Shown one piece after another: positions 18,699-27,716 of a DNA stretch of 64,000 bases; position 1 is the stretch's first letter; each line of letters begins with the position of its first letter. The notes under the pieces were generated by a model. It had not been told where the DNA came from. It made no database searches and saw nothing but the letters and a program-made list of their open reading frames with translations. Location of the stretch: the NCBI GenBank assembly GCA_018401645.1, contig JAGYKK010000013.1, positions 16,410 through 80,409 of the forward strand, written 5' to 3'. The position numbers and the translations under genes were made by a program. Source of the stretch: Mycobacterium sp. GTDB lineage: Bacteria > Actinomycetota > Actinomycetes > Mycobacteriales > Mycobacteriaceae.

Positions 18699-19292
18699 TT
18701 GACGGCGCTGTTGATTACCGGCCTTATTCTGGGCGGTCCGCTGCCGTTGGTGGGTGCCGACGACAGCGCGGCCCCCGCTGATCCGGCCCCCGCCGATCCG
18801 GTCCCGTCTGGCGCTCCGCTGGTTGAACTGATCGATGCCGCCGTCCAACGGTTACAGACCGCTGACCCGGTGGCAGCTACCAAGTGGCTCACCGGAGCGG
18901 CGATCACCGACCCTGTCCGGGTGCAGCAGGTGTTGGAGACCGTCTCGACCGATGCCGAAACAGCCGGTGTGCCCGGTGATTACATGACCGCCCTTTTCAC
19001 CGATCAAATCAATGCCACCGAGGCGATTCAGTACAGCAGATTCGCGGCGTGGAAACTCGACCCGACGACCGCACCGGATTCGGCGCCCGAGCTGGAGGCC
19101 TCACGAGCGCTGATCGATGGCCTCAACGGCCGGATGGTCGCGCTGATCGCCACGGACTGGCCGGTATTGGGCGCTCCTGATTGTCCGATCCTGCTGGACG
19201 CCGCGCGCAACGCTGTCATCCAGGCACGCCAACTCGATCCGCTGTTGCGGCTGGCACTCGAGTCCGCCACCCGGTCCTACTGCCTGACCTGA
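18699..19292 (+). CDS. secreted chorismate mutase (Rv1885c-like, AroQ-gamma)
   Basis: A protein of 197 residues from TTG 18699. A hydrophobic signal (LLITGLILGGPLPLVGA) is followed by an all-helical domain with INATEAIQYSRFAAWKL, which carries the catalytic Glu/Arg/Lys set of exported M. tuberculosis chorismate mutase, and a paired Cys near the end (APDCP...RSYC). It converts chorismate to prephenate outside the cytoplasm; its physiological role there is unsettled. The start is uncertain: TTG 18699 leaves no basic N-region, so translation may begin a few codons earlier, overlapping the protease stop. Confidence 0.8.
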   Translation: MTALLITGLILGGPLPLVGADDSAAPADPAPADPVPSGAPLVELIDAAVQRLQTADPVAATKWLTGAAITDPVRVQQVLETVSTDAETAGVPGDYMTALFTDQINATEAIQYSRFAAWKLDPTTAPDSAPELEASRALIDGLNGRMVALIATDWPVLGAPDCPILLDAARNAVIQARQLDPLLRLALESATRSYCLT

Positions 19293-19312
19293 ATCGTTCC
19301 CGGAATCGGAGC

Positions 19313-19696
19313 TTAGAGGTTCAGGACCAGTCTCTCGATTCGCACCAACGCCACCGAGCAGACCGGAAGGTAGGCACTGGCCCACCACGGCACCTCGAAT
19401 CGGACCCGGCAACCGCCGGGGGTAGCGGTGACCTGGTGCCCGGTGGCCGGAACGCCGGCAACTTTCCAGGTCCAGCGACTGCCTGGATCGAACTCGGTGA
19501 TCACGAACGGCATCCGAACTCCCACCGCGGTCCAGACGTCCCCCCGGGTACCGAGGCGCAGTTCCGTTGCGCCGTCGCGTAACTTCGCGCGCCGCACCGA
19601 TGGACCCCAGAGTGGCCAGGCCGCCACGTCGACCAGAATCTGCCACGCCGCCGAGGGTGCGGCGGCGATGACGCGGTCGACGCTGGCGATCACCAC
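19313..19696 (-). CDS. SRPBCC (START-like) lipid-binding family protein
   Basis: A protein of 127 residues from GTG 19696. A helix-grip pattern is seen: AAAPSAAWQILVDVAAWPLWGPSV at the N terminus, FVITEFDPGSRWTWKV in the middle, and a C-terminal helix. Such proteins bind hydrophobic ligands or act as cyclases/dehydrases. It is divergent from a second SRPBCC gene 48 bp away, so the pair probably shares regulation. The ligand is unknown. Confidence 0.65.
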   Translation of the reverse strand: MVIASVDRVIAAAPSAAWQILVDVAAWPLWGPSVRRAKLRDGATELRLGTRGDVWTAVGVRMPFVITEFDPGSRWTWKVAGVPATGHQVTATPGGCRVRFEVPWWASAYLPVCSVALVRIERLVLNL

Positions 19697-19730
19697 CGGA
19701 CTCTTTGCACGTTCGCAGACGTTACCGGCC

Positions 19731-19736
19731 TAGGAT
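19731..19736 (+). promoter_or_regulatory. -10 element TAGGAT of the SRPBCC gene
   Basis: TAGGAT ends 8 nt before ATG 19745, so the transcript would be leaderless or nearly so. It lies in the gap between two divergent SRPBCC genes. Confidence 0.4.
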
Positions 19737-19744
19737 CGTCCACC

Positions 19745-20206
19745 ATGAAGGGATCTGTGACGGTTCACATGGCTGCGCCGGCCGACGACATCTGGGAATT
19801 GATCGCCGATGTCCGTAACACCGGGCGATTCTCCCCCGAGGTATTCGAGTCGGAATGGCTTGACGGTGCCACCGGCCCGGCCCTCGGTGCGAAGTTCCGT
19901 GGCCACGTCCGCCGCAATGAGATCGGTCCGGTGTATTGGACGGTGTGCCGCGTCACGGCCTGCGAGCCGGGCCGGGAGTTCGGCTTCGCCGTGTTGGGTC
20001 CGGGCGGTGTGGAGGTCAACAACTGGCACTATCGGCTCACCCCGGCAGGCGACGGTACCGATGTCACCGAGTCGTACCGGCTGATCAGTTCTCCGCTGAT
20101 CTCGGTGTTCCGGGTATTCGGCGGTTTTCTGCGGGAACGCCGCAACCTGCGCGACATGCGCACCACTCTGGAGCGCATCAAGAAAGTCGTCGAAGAACAG
20201 TCATAG
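19745..20206 (+). CDS. SRPBCC family protein (Rv1883c-like)
   Basis: A protein of 153 residues, the length I recall for Rv1883c. Shows VTVHMAAPADDIWELIADV and HVRRNEIGPVYWTVCRV, then YRLISSPLISVFRVFGGF and a basic C-terminal helix. A hydrophobic-ligand cavity fold with no enzymatic motif. It sits 38 bp before cyp124 in the same direction and may present or sequester a lipid for the P450s (inference). Confidence 0.7.
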   Translation: MKGSVTVHMAAPADDIWELIADVRNTGRFSPEVFESEWLDGATGPALGAKFRGHVRRNEIGPVYWTVCRVTACEPGREFGFAVLGPGGVEVNNWHYRLTPAGDGTDVTESYRLISSPLISVFRVFGGFLRERRNLRDMRTTLERIKKVVEEQS

Positions 20207-20244
20207 AGTCTTTTTGATCACCTTCACAGGACGGGACGTCAAGT

Positions 20245-21543
20245 ATGGATAACGCAGGCCGGGGAATCGCCACCCGCGTGAACGGCGAGGCTCCTCCGCA
20301 GGTTCCACTCGCGGACATCAATCTGGGCACCCTGGAGTTCTGGGCGCTGGACGACTCGGTGCGCGACGGCGCGTTTACCACCCTGCGCCGCGAGGCACCG
20401 GTCACCTTCTTCCAAGAGGTCGACTACGAGGGTTTCGCCGCGGGCGCGGGCCACTGGGCCCTGATGAAGTTCGACGACGTCCACTACGCCAGCCGCCATC
20501 CTGAGATCTTCAGTTCGGTACCGAACATCACCATCGCCGATCAGGCCCCGGAGGTGGCCGAGTACTTCGGCTCGATGATCAACCTGGACGATCCGCGTCA
20601 CGCACGGTTGCGCAATATCGTGCGCAGCGCCTTCACACCGAAGGTGGTGGCCCGCACCGAGGAGTCGGTGCGCGACCGCGCGCGGCGGTTGGTCTCCGAC
20701 CTGATCGCCAACCATCCCGACGGCAAAGGCGAGCTGGTGGCCGAGCTCTCCGGACCGCTTCCACTGCAGGTGATCTGCGACATGATGGGGATTCCCGAAG
20801 AAGACCACCAGAAGATTTTCCACTGGACCAATATTATCCTCGGCTTCGGCGATCCCGACCTGACCACCGACTACGAAGAGTTCATGAAAGTCGCCATCGA
20901 CATCGGCGCCTACGCCACCGCCCTGGCTGAGGACCGCCGGGACAACCCACGCGATGATCTGACCACCGCGCTGGTGGCCGCCGAGGTCGACGGCGAACGA
21001 CTGACCTCGGCGGAGATCGCGTCGTTTTTCATCCTGCTGGCCGTCGCCGGCAACGAGACCACCCGAAACGCCATCAGCCACGGTGTGCTGGCACTGAGTC
21101 GCTACCCCGAGCAGCGCGAGATCTGGTGGAACGATTTCGATACCCACACGGCGACCGCGGTGGAGGAAATCGTCCGCTGGGCATCCCCGGTGGTCTACAT
21201 GCGCCGCACCGCCACCCGCGACGTCGAACTCAGCGGGGTGATGATCGCCGCCGGCGATAAGGTAACCATGTGGTACGCCTCGGCCAACCGCGACGAGGCC
21301 AAGTTCGACAACCCCTGGAAATTCGACGTCACCCGGGCGCACAATCACCACCTTGGTTTCGGCGGCGGCGGAACCCATTTTTGCCTCGGCGCCAACCTCG
21401 CTCGCCGCGAGATCGCGGTGGTATTCGAGGAGTTGCACACGAAGATTCCTGACATCATCGCCACCGAGGAGCCGGCCATGCTGCTTTCGGCGTTCATCCA
21501 CGGCATCAAGAGACTCCCGGTCAGCTGGACACCGGTGCACTGA
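20245..21543 (+). CDS. cyp124: cytochrome P450 CYP124 (methyl-branched lipid omega-hydroxylase)
   Basis: A protein of 432 residues, nearly collinear with Rv2266: ATRVNGEAPPQVPLADI, LEFWALDDSVRDGAF, HWALMKFDDVHYASRHPEIFS, I-helix AGNETTRNAISHGV, EIVR as ExxR, and heme loop FGGGGTHFCLGANLAR with Cys380. CYP124 hydroxylates the omega position of methyl-branched lipids and cholesterol-type side chains. The cyp140 start is 2 bp after its stop, so the two P450s form an operon, unlike M. tuberculosis where they are far apart. Confidence 0.9.
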   Translation: MDNAGRGIATRVNGEAPPQVPLADINLGTLEFWALDDSVRDGAFTTLRREAPVTFFQEVDYEGFAAGAGHWALMKFDDVHYASRHPEIFSSVPNITIADQAPEVAEYFGSMINLDDPRHARLRNIVRSAFTPKVVARTEESVRDRARRLVSDLIANHPDGKGELVAELSGPLPLQVICDMMGIPEEDHQKIFHWTNIILGFGDPDLTTDYEEFMKVAIDIGAYATALAEDRRDNPRDDLTTALVAAEVDGERLTSAEIASFFILLAVAGNETTRNAISHGVLALSRYPEQREIWWNDFDTHTATAVEEIVRWASPVVYMRRTATRDVELSGVMIAAGDKVTMWYASANRDEAKFDNPWKFDVTRAHNHHLGFGGGGTHFCLGANLARREIAVVFEELHTKIPDIIATEEPAMLLSAFIHGIKRLPVSWTPVH

Positions 21544-21545
21544 CC

Positions 21546-22892
21546 ATGGCGGCGATGAAGGATCGACTGCACTGGTTCGCCATGCACGGCGTGGTCCGGG
21601 CGGCGGCCGACTGGTCGGCGAAGCGCGGGGACCTGCAGGCCCGGCTGATGGCCGATCCGGCGGTACGCGCTGATCCGGTGCCGTTCTACGAGGAGTTGCG
21701 CTCCCACGGCCCGATGGTGCGATCCCGGGTGGGCTACCTCACCGTCGACCATGCGATCGCGCACGAGTTGCTGCGGTCAGATGATTTTCGCGTCATCTCG
21801 ATGGGTTCCAGCATGCCCGCGCCACTTCGTTGGTTGGAGCGGCGCACGCGAGCCGACCTGCTGCACCCACTGCTGCCGCCGTCCCTGCTGGCGGTCGAGC
21901 CCCCCGAGCACACCCGCTACCGCAAGACGGTCTCATCGGTGTTCACCTCGCGCGCGGTGGCCGCGTTGCGAGACGGTGTCGAGGCCACCGCGGCGGACCT
22001 GCTCGACGAACTTGCCGACGACACCGGCCTCGCGGACCACAACGGTGTGGTCGACATCGTCGACCGATACTGTTCGCGGTTGCCGGTCGCGGTGATCGGC
22101 GAGATGCTCGGAGTGCCGCCGGTTGACCGGCCCCGAATTCTCGAATTTGGTGAACTTGCCGCCCCCAGTCTGGATTTCGGTCTGAGTTGGCAGCAGTACC
22201 AGCGGGTCCAGCACGGCATCGAGGGCTTCAACGTTTGGCTCGCGGCGCATTTACAACACCTGCGTGATCAGCCCGGTGACGACCTGATGAGCCAGCTCAT
22301 CGAGGCCTCTGAGGGCGGTGTCCGACTCGACCATACCGAACTGCGGGCGGTGGCCGGCCTGGTGCTGGCCGCCGGTTTCGAGACCACCGTCAACCTGTTG
22401 GGCAACGGGATCCGACTGCTGCTCAACCACCCTGACCAACTGGCGATCCTGGCCGCCGACCCGTCGCTGTGGCCGGGTGCGGTCGAGGAAATACTGCGCC
22501 TCGATTCTCCGGTGCAACTCACCGCCCGGGTGGCCCGGACCGACACAGATGTCGCGGGTACCGCGGTCCAACGCGGTGACGTGGTGTTGATCTACCTCGC
22601 CGCGGCTAACCGCGACCCTGCGGTCTTCGAAGATCCTCAGCGTTTCGACGTGCGCCGCCCCAACGCCGGCAAACATCTCGCGTTCTCCGGGGGCCGACAC
22701 TTCTGCCTGGGCGCGGCGCTGGCCCGAACCGAGGGAGAAGTGGGCCTGCGGAGGTTCTTCACCTATTTCCCCGAGGTGCAACTCGCCGGTGCCGGACAGC
22801 GGCGAGACACCCGGGTACTGCGGGGTTGGGTGAAACTTCCGGTCCGGTTGGGAGCGGCGGCCCGAAGCGCCGCGGCACACGGAGGTCGTTGA
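21546..22892 (+). CDS. cyp140: cytochrome P450 CYP140
   Basis: A protein of 448 residues from ATG 21546; homology to Rv1880c favours starting at the internal ATG 21558 (MKDRLHWFAMHG). Conserved features: VEPPEHTRYRKTVSSVFTSRAVAALRD, AGFETTVNLLGNGIR in the I helix, EILR as ExxR, and heme motif FSGGRHFCLGAALAR with Cys387. The physiological substrate is not established; macrolide-like and lipid substrates have been considered. It occupies the syntenic position of Rv1880c relative to Rv1879 and glnA3. Confidence 0.88.
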   Translation: MAAMKDRLHWFAMHGVVRAAADWSAKRGDLQARLMADPAVRADPVPFYEELRSHGPMVRSRVGYLTVDHAIAHELLRSDDFRVISMGSSMPAPLRWLERRTRADLLHPLLPPSLLAVEPPEHTRYRKTVSSVFTSRAVAALRDGVEATAADLLDELADDTGLADHNGVVDIVDRYCSRLPVAVIGEMLGVPPVDRPRILEFGELAAPSLDFGLSWQQYQRVQHGIEGFNVWLAAHLQHLRDQPGDDLMSQLIEASEGGVRLDHTELRAVAGLVLAAGFETTVNLLGNGIRLLLNHPDQLAILAADPSLWPGAVEEILRLDSPVQLTARVARTDTDVAGTAVQRGDVVLIYLAAANRDPAVFEDPQRFDVRRPNAGKHLAFSGGRHFCLGAALARTEGEVGLRRFFTYFPEVQLAGAGQRRDTRVLRGWVKLPVRLGAAARSAAAHGGR

Positions 22893-22923
22893 CACCCGTT
22901 CAGTCGCGCTGTTCGATGAGCAG

Positions 22924-24729
22924 GTGAACTTCGACACGATCATCCGCGGCGGCCGCTTGTTCGACGGAACCGACGCACCCTCGGCGTTGCGCAACATTGG
23001 GATCCGAGACGGGCGCATCGCGGCGATCACGCCGCACGAACTTGATGCGACCGGATGTCCGGAGGTCATCGACGCCGTCGGCAAGTGGGTGCTCCCGGGC
23101 TTCGTCGACATCCATACCCACTACGACGTCGAGGTGCTCGACGGCCCCGGCCTGGCGGAATCAGTGCGCCACGGCGTCACCACGGTGGTCATCGGCTCCT
23201 GCTCATTGTCGACGATCCACGTCGGCGGCACGGATGCCGGTGACCTCTTCGGCCGAGTCGAGGCGATTCCGCGCGAGCATGTCATCGACGCTGTGGATCG
23301 GGCGAAGACTTGGACCAGTGCGCAGGAATACATCGAGGCCCTCGAGTCGCGTGCGCTGGGCCCCAATATCGCGGCGTTCATTGGGCATTCTGATATGCGG
23401 ACTGCCACAATGGGATTGGATCGGGCCACTCGGGCTGACGCGCGACCCACCTCTGGTGAAATGGCCGAGATGGAGCGGATGCTCGCCGAAGCCCTCGACG
23501 CCGGGTTCCTGGGCATGTCATCGATGCAGTTGCTCTTCGACAAGATCGACGGCGAGACCTGCCGGTCCCGAACCCTGCCCTCGACCTACGCCAAGCCTCG
23601 GGAACTGCGTCGCCTGAAATCCGCGCTGCGCCGCCGCGGTCGGGTGCTGCAATCCGGGCCCGACATCGAGAATCCGATGAACCTACTCTCTCAGGTTGCC
23701 CAGTCACTTCCGGTGGGGCGCCGCAAGCTGAAGACCAGCCTGCTGTCGGCCGCCGACGTCAAGTCCAACCCCTTCGCCGTCGCGCTGCTCGGGCCGCTGG
23801 CCAGGGTGGTGAACCGATTCGGTGCCGACTTCCGCTGGCAGCATCTGCCGGTGCCGTTCGAGGTGTACGCCGATGGCATCGACCTGGTGGTGTTCGAGGA
23901 ATTCGGCTCCGGTGCCGCCGCCCTGCATCTGCGCGACGAGATCGAGCGCAATGCCCTGCTGCGGGACGAGGAATACCGTCGCAGCTTCCGTAAGGACTAC
24001 GACGCCAAGTTCGGCATGCGGGTGTGGCACCGGGACTTCTTCGACGCCGAGATTGTTGCCTGCCCGGATGAATCCGTCATCGGCAAATCGTTCGGTCAGG
24101 TAGGCCTTGACCGAGGCGGGCTACATCCGGTGGACGCCTTCCTGGACCTCGTCCTCGAGCACGGGGCCAAACTCCGCTGGCGGACCACGATCTCCAACCA
24201 CCGTCCCGAGGTGCTCAAAAAGCTGGCCCGCGACGACGGCGTTCAGATGGGCTTCTCGGATGCTGGTGCCCATCTTCGCAATATGGCGTTCTACAACTTC
24301 GGGCTGCGACTGCTTCGGCACGTTCGCGACTCTCAGCTGGGCGGCGCGCCCTTCATGACACTTGAGCGTGCCGTGCATCGGCTCACCGGTGAGTTGGCCG
24401 ACTGGTATCAGATCGACGCCGGCCACCTGCGGATCGGCGACCGGGCCGACGTAGTAGTGATTGACCCGCAACGTCTCGATGAGCGCCTCGATGACTACGC
24501 CGAGGCCCCGGTCCCGCAGTACGACAATGTGCCGCGGATGGTCAACCGCAATGACGACACCGTCGAGGTGGTCCTGATCGGCGGCCGGGCCGTCGCCCGC
24601 GCGGGTGGGCCGACCGAGTTGCTCGGCGTTACCCGCACCGGCAGTTTCCTGCGGACCGGCCAGCGCACCTCCGTATCTGTCACTACGAAACCCGTCACCC
24701 CGAAAGAGGTTCTGGCGCATGTCGGTTGA
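22924..24729 (+). CDS. N-acyl-D-amino-acid deacylase/D-aminoacylase-like amidohydrolase
   Basis: A protein of 601 residues from GTG 22924. Amidohydrolase superfamily: N-terminal beta segment IIRGGRLFDGT, metal-binding PGFVDIHTHYDVE, later GHSDMRT and the late Asp in MGFSDAGAHLRNM, then the C-terminal beta sandwich (IGDRADVVVIDP). Similar to Rv2913c-type D-amino acid amidohydrolases. Likely zinc-dependent hydrolysis of an acylated amine or cyclic amide; the substrate is unknown. Same strand as the P450 pair and overlaps the next gene by 11 bp, so the four genes 20245-25162 look like one transcription unit. Confidence 0.75.
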   Translation: MNFDTIIRGGRLFDGTDAPSALRNIGIRDGRIAAITPHELDATGCPEVIDAVGKWVLPGFVDIHTHYDVEVLDGPGLAESVRHGVTTVVIGSCSLSTIHVGGTDAGDLFGRVEAIPREHVIDAVDRAKTWTSAQEYIEALESRALGPNIAAFIGHSDMRTATMGLDRATRADARPTSGEMAEMERMLAEALDAGFLGMSSMQLLFDKIDGETCRSRTLPSTYAKPRELRRLKSALRRRGRVLQSGPDIENPMNLLSQVAQSLPVGRRKLKTSLLSAADVKSNPFAVALLGPLARVVNRFGADFRWQHLPVPFEVYADGIDLVVFEEFGSGAAALHLRDEIERNALLRDEEYRRSFRKDYDAKFGMRVWHRDFFDAEIVACPDESVIGKSFGQVGLDRGGLHPVDAFLDLVLEHGAKLRWRTTISNHRPEVLKKLARDDGVQMGFSDAGAHLRNMAFYNFGLRLLRHVRDSQLGGAPFMTLERAVHRLTGELADWYQIDAGHLRIGDRADVVVIDPQRLDERLDDYAEAPVPQYDNVPRMVNRNDDTVEVVLIGGRAVARAGGPTELLGVTRTGSFLRTGQRTSVSVTTKPVTPKEVLAHVG

Positions 24730-25162
24730 ACAGACAGTGCTCGGGATGTGGCGCGCCCTGTCCGACCGTGACTGGGCGAAGCTGAAGACCTTCATCGCCG
24801 AGGATTGCATATACGTCGACATGCCGGTCGGACTCGCTGCTGCGGCTCGCGGCCCCGAGGACATCGTCAAGCGCCTTAAAGTCGGCCTGGAGTCGCTGTC
24901 CGGCTACGAGAACCATGACGGGGTGCTGGTGAGTAACGGCGTCGACGTCATGTACGAACACTCCGAGACCTGGAACTGGGCCACCGGGGAGAGCACAGTG
25001 CTGCAGTTCGTCACCGTGCACAAGGTCCGTGACGACAAGATCACCCTATGGAAGGACTACTGGGATTTCGGTGGCCTGCTCAACCACGCCCCGGCGGACT
25101 GGATGGAGCAACTCGCCGCCGCCGACACGTCGTGGGTGTTCGACGCCACCGGGCTGATCTGA
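24719..25162 (+). CDS. SnoaL/NTF2-like protein (limonene-epoxide-hydrolase fold)
   Basis: A protein of 147 residues. A cone-shaped NTF2-like fold is suggested by MWRALSDRDWAKLKTFIAEDCIYVDMP and FVTVHKVRDDKITLWKDYWDFGGL. The last motif resembles the LEH family, but the Arg/Asp pair expected at the TER.D position reads SETW, so epoxide hydrolase activity is doubtful. Its ATG lies inside the 3' end of the deacylase (11 bp overlap), implying coupled expression and a role in the same pathway. Confidence 0.65.
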   Translation: MSVEQTVLGMWRALSDRDWAKLKTFIAEDCIYVDMPVGLAAAARGPEDIVKRLKVGLESLSGYENHDGVLVSNGVDVMYEHSETWNWATGESTVLQFVTVHKVRDDKITLWKDYWDFGGLLNHAPADWMEQLAAADTSWVFDATGLI

Positions 25163-25165
25163 GAG

Positions 25166-26284
25166 TCACTCAGAAAGCTGGTAGAGCCGCCGTGCGTTGT
25201 CTCGACCGATGAGTGTGGCGATGCGCGTGGCATCCTGTGTGCTCCACTGCCCTTGATCGACGAAATCTGCTAAGGCAGAGGCGATTCCATCGCGCCAGAG
25301 CGTGGCACCGAGGTAGTGCAGTTCGGGTGGCCCGAAGGCGTCCGAGGAGTAGAGGATCTTGCGGAAGGGCGCGAGTTCCAGCGTGCGAGCGATGAAGGCC
25401 CCGGCACGGGCGCCAAGATGGTTGATACTCAGGCCGGTGTCTAGGTAGACGTTGTTGAACGCGCTCGCGAGATACCCGGCCTCGCGCTCGTACGGATAGC
25501 AGTGCAGCAGTACGACTGGGGTTTGTCCGGAGTGCCGGAGGAAGTCGAGTAGCAGCATCGGGTTGGTGCGATGCAGATCGCAGTCGCGGTCACCGAGGCC
25601 GACATGGAACTGCAGTGGCTTACCCAGGCGCAGCGCCTCGTGAATGCCGAAACGCAGCAGCACCCGATCAGTCAGCCGAACTCCCCCGGCGGCGCGCCAT
25701 TGAACCGCGGCCTCGGCCACTTCGTGTTGCGAAGGTTGCGATAAATCGCCGTCGAATCCTCCGCGGTAGGCAAGGACGGTCTTCGTCGCCACCGCGCCAT
25801 CGGCTCTGCGCCAGAGGATTTCCCGGAACGCTTCGGCGTAGCCACCCGGCGCTGAGGCCGCCTGCTCGGCGATCTGCTCGAGCCGCAAGATCTCATGGGC
25901 GGCCGATCCGGATGCCGCGGCAATATCCGGCGGCCCGGCCACATCGGCGGAGAGCCCGGTGTCCACCAACCAGTCGCTGACACCGGCCGCCGCGAGGAAC
26001 ACACCGGCTAATTGGGCCGCGGCGCGCTCGCTGCGGCGTTCCCAGTAGAGGTGCGGTTCGACATGAGGCGCCAGACCGAGAATCGGCGCGCAATGCGCCC
26101 GCACCGCGAAGCCGAGTTGGGTGTCGAATCCGGAGTCGAAATCGGCCAGCGGCTCGGTGTTGGCCTCGTTGAGTGCGTTCTCGAATCGGCGTCGGTCACC
26201 GCTCGTCAGCCAGTAACCGTGCACATGGTTGTCGACCAGTCTGAGCCCGGCGATGTGCTCGGCGAGCATTTGGCGAGCCGTCAT
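25166..26284 (-). CDS. metal-dependent amidohydrolase, Rv1879-like (FluG N-terminal type)
   Basis: A protein of 372 residues. Amidohydrolase-2 motifs: metal-binding DNHVHG near the N terminus, QFHVGLGD, LLHCYPY, and the conserved SSDAFG. Homologue of Rv1879, which in M. tuberculosis also follows glnA3. The ATG overlaps the glnA3 TGA by 4 bp (ATGA). In fungal FluG the same two domains are fused, so the enzymes very likely act on one substrate, for example removing a group from, or hydrolysing, a gamma-glutamylated amine (inference). Confidence 0.75.
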   Translation of the reverse strand: MTARQMLAEHIAGLRLVDNHVHGYWLTSGDRRRFENALNEANTEPLADFDSGFDTQLGFAVRAHCAPILGLAPHVEPHLYWERRSERAAAQLAGVFLAAAGVSDWLVDTGLSADVAGPPDIAAASGSAAHEILRLEQIAEQAASAPGGYAEAFREILWRRADGAVATKTVLAYRGGFDGDLSQPSQHEVAEAAVQWRAAGGVRLTDRVLLRFGIHEALRLGKPLQFHVGLGDRDCDLHRTNPMLLLDFLRHSGQTPVVLLHCYPYEREAGYLASAFNNVYLDTGLSINHLGARAGAFIARTLELAPFRKILYSSDAFGPPELHYLGATLWRDGIASALADFVDQGQWSTQDATRIATLIGRDNARRLYQLSE

Positions 26285-27606
26285 AGGCTCCAGGCCATCC
26301 GGAATTTGTCGGCACAGGACTCGGCATCGAGGTCCGAGTAGTTCTCGTGCTCATAGCGACGGACCGCGACGAGTGCGTCGACGACGGGATTCCCGAGGAT
26401 CTCTCGCATTCGCGCAGACCCGTCCAGCGCCGCAATCACCGCACCCTGGTCAGCGGAGAGCTGGACCGCGCCTGCGGCGTGACGGTCGGCTGCTGTCAGG
26501 GTGTGGGGATCGGCGGTGATCTCCGGTGGCAGTGCCGAGTTTTTCTCAATGCCGTCCAGTGCGAGTCCGAGGATCGTGGCGGTGGCGAGATACGGGTTGG
26601 CGGAGGGATCGACGATTTTCACTTCGGCATGCGCGCCGTACGGATTACCGTGCGTTGCCCCCATGAAACGCACTGCCGCCTCGCGATTCTCGGTGCCCCA
26701 GCAGGTGTACGAGCCGGCCCAGCTACCGGGTTGCATCCGCAGTCCGGACACGATCGAACCGCAGAGGGCGAGTTGCGCTTCGGTCAGGCCAGACACGACG
26801 CCGGCGATCGCTGCGGCGCCGTCGGCGGTCAGTCCGTGTTTGTCGCCGCCTCCGGAGAACAGTGGGCTGCCACCCCGCCACAGGGAGAAGTGTTGATGGG
26901 CTCCCGAACCGACATTGTCGGCGAAGGGTTTCGGGGACATGCTCACCCGGAGACCGTGCCTGCGCGCCACCCTGCCGATCAGGATTCGGGCCAGGATCAA
27001 CTGATCGGCCGCCGCGACGGGTGACAGCGGCGGCAGAGACATCTCGAACTGGTTGACCCCGTACTCGGGATGGAACTGCTCGACGGCGACCCCGGCGGTG
27101 GCCGTGGCAGCCAACACGTCTCGGACGAAGTCCTCGTGCTCGAGGACACCCGCCAGCCCGTACTGCGCCCAGAGCTCACCCGGCAGACGCCGTCCCGCCA
27201 AGTCGACGAGAAGAAACTCGATTTCGTGGCCAATACGAGCGCTCAAGCCTGCCTTCGCCAGTCGGGATTCGACACGCCCCAGCGTTCCGCGGGTGCAGGT
27301 CGGCAACGGATTGCCGTCCTGATCGAAGAACGACGCCGGTGCCCAGCCGAGACCGTCATCGATGGCGCGCAGCGCATCGGCGTCGATGCGCACCCGCTGG
27401 TCGCCGACGACGCTGATGTCGTCGGTGAAGGCGATGCCGACGCGGTCGATCGCGAAGCCGTGCCAGGTCGGGCTGGCTCCCAGACCCGGATCGGTGAATC
27501 TGCCGACGCCGCTGGCCGGGACGGTCTTGGCCAAGGTCAGGCCCGCCGGGTTGACGATGGTTCCGAGGATGACGCCGTTACCGCCTACGTCACCGGACGT
27601 ACTCAT
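26281..27606 (-). CDS. glnA3: GlnA3, glutamine-synthetase-like gamma-glutamylpolyamine synthetase
   Basis: A protein of 441 residues. GS fold with metal-site motifs GHEIEFLLVD and PEYGVNQFEMSLPP, ATP-site GSGAHQHFS, and glutamate-site region PGSWAGSYTCWGTENREAAVRF. The N-terminal beta-grasp is divergent and the adenylylation Tyr loop of GlnA1 is not evident. Orthologue of Rv1878. GlnA3 enzymes of Streptomyces, and reportedly M. tuberculosis, glutamylate polyamines rather than make glutamine. Coupled to the downstream amidohydrolase by a 4-bp overlap. Confidence 0.8.
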   Translation of the reverse strand: MSTSGDVGGNGVILGTIVNPAGLTLAKTVPASGVGRFTDPGLGASPTWHGFAIDRVGIAFTDDISVVGDQRVRIDADALRAIDDGLGWAPASFFDQDGNPLPTCTRGTLGRVESRLAKAGLSARIGHEIEFLLVDLAGRRLPGELWAQYGLAGVLEHEDFVRDVLAATATAGVAVEQFHPEYGVNQFEMSLPPLSPVAAADQLILARILIGRVARRHGLRVSMSPKPFADNVGSGAHQHFSLWRGGSPLFSGGGDKHGLTADGAAAIAGVVSGLTEAQLALCGSIVSGLRMQPGSWAGSYTCWGTENREAAVRFMGATHGNPYGAHAEVKIVDPSANPYLATATILGLALDGIEKNSALPPEITADPHTLTAADRHAAGAVQLSADQGAVIAALDGSARMREILGNPVVDALVAVRRYEHENYSDLDAESCADKFRMAWSL

Positions 27607-27676
27607 GGGAGGATATTAGTTGCATCAGCGTGAACGCCGGTTGCACGCAGGCGCAACCGCCGGCACTGGGAGAGAA

Positions 27677-27712
27677 GCCGTCACCGCCTGCCTCATCAGG
27701 CGGGCTCACGGC
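27677..27712 (-). terminator. hairpin after the CMD gene
   Basis: An imperfect stem: an inner perfect CGCCTG/CAGGCG pair around a 6-nt loop, extended by GCCGT/ACGGC. It starts 5 bp beyond the CMD stop on the minus strand, before glnA3. Likely an intrinsic terminator without a U-tract. Confidence 0.45.
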
Positions 27713-27716
27713 AAGG

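Noticed and set aside
20239..21540. 433-residue open frame antisense to cyp124
   Set aside because: Mirrors the P450 gene exactly and has no recognisable domain.
24719..25162. Limonene-1,2-epoxide hydrolase
   Set aside because: The fold fits, but the catalytic Arg/Asp pair is not conserved (SETW), so only an NTF2-like call is supported.
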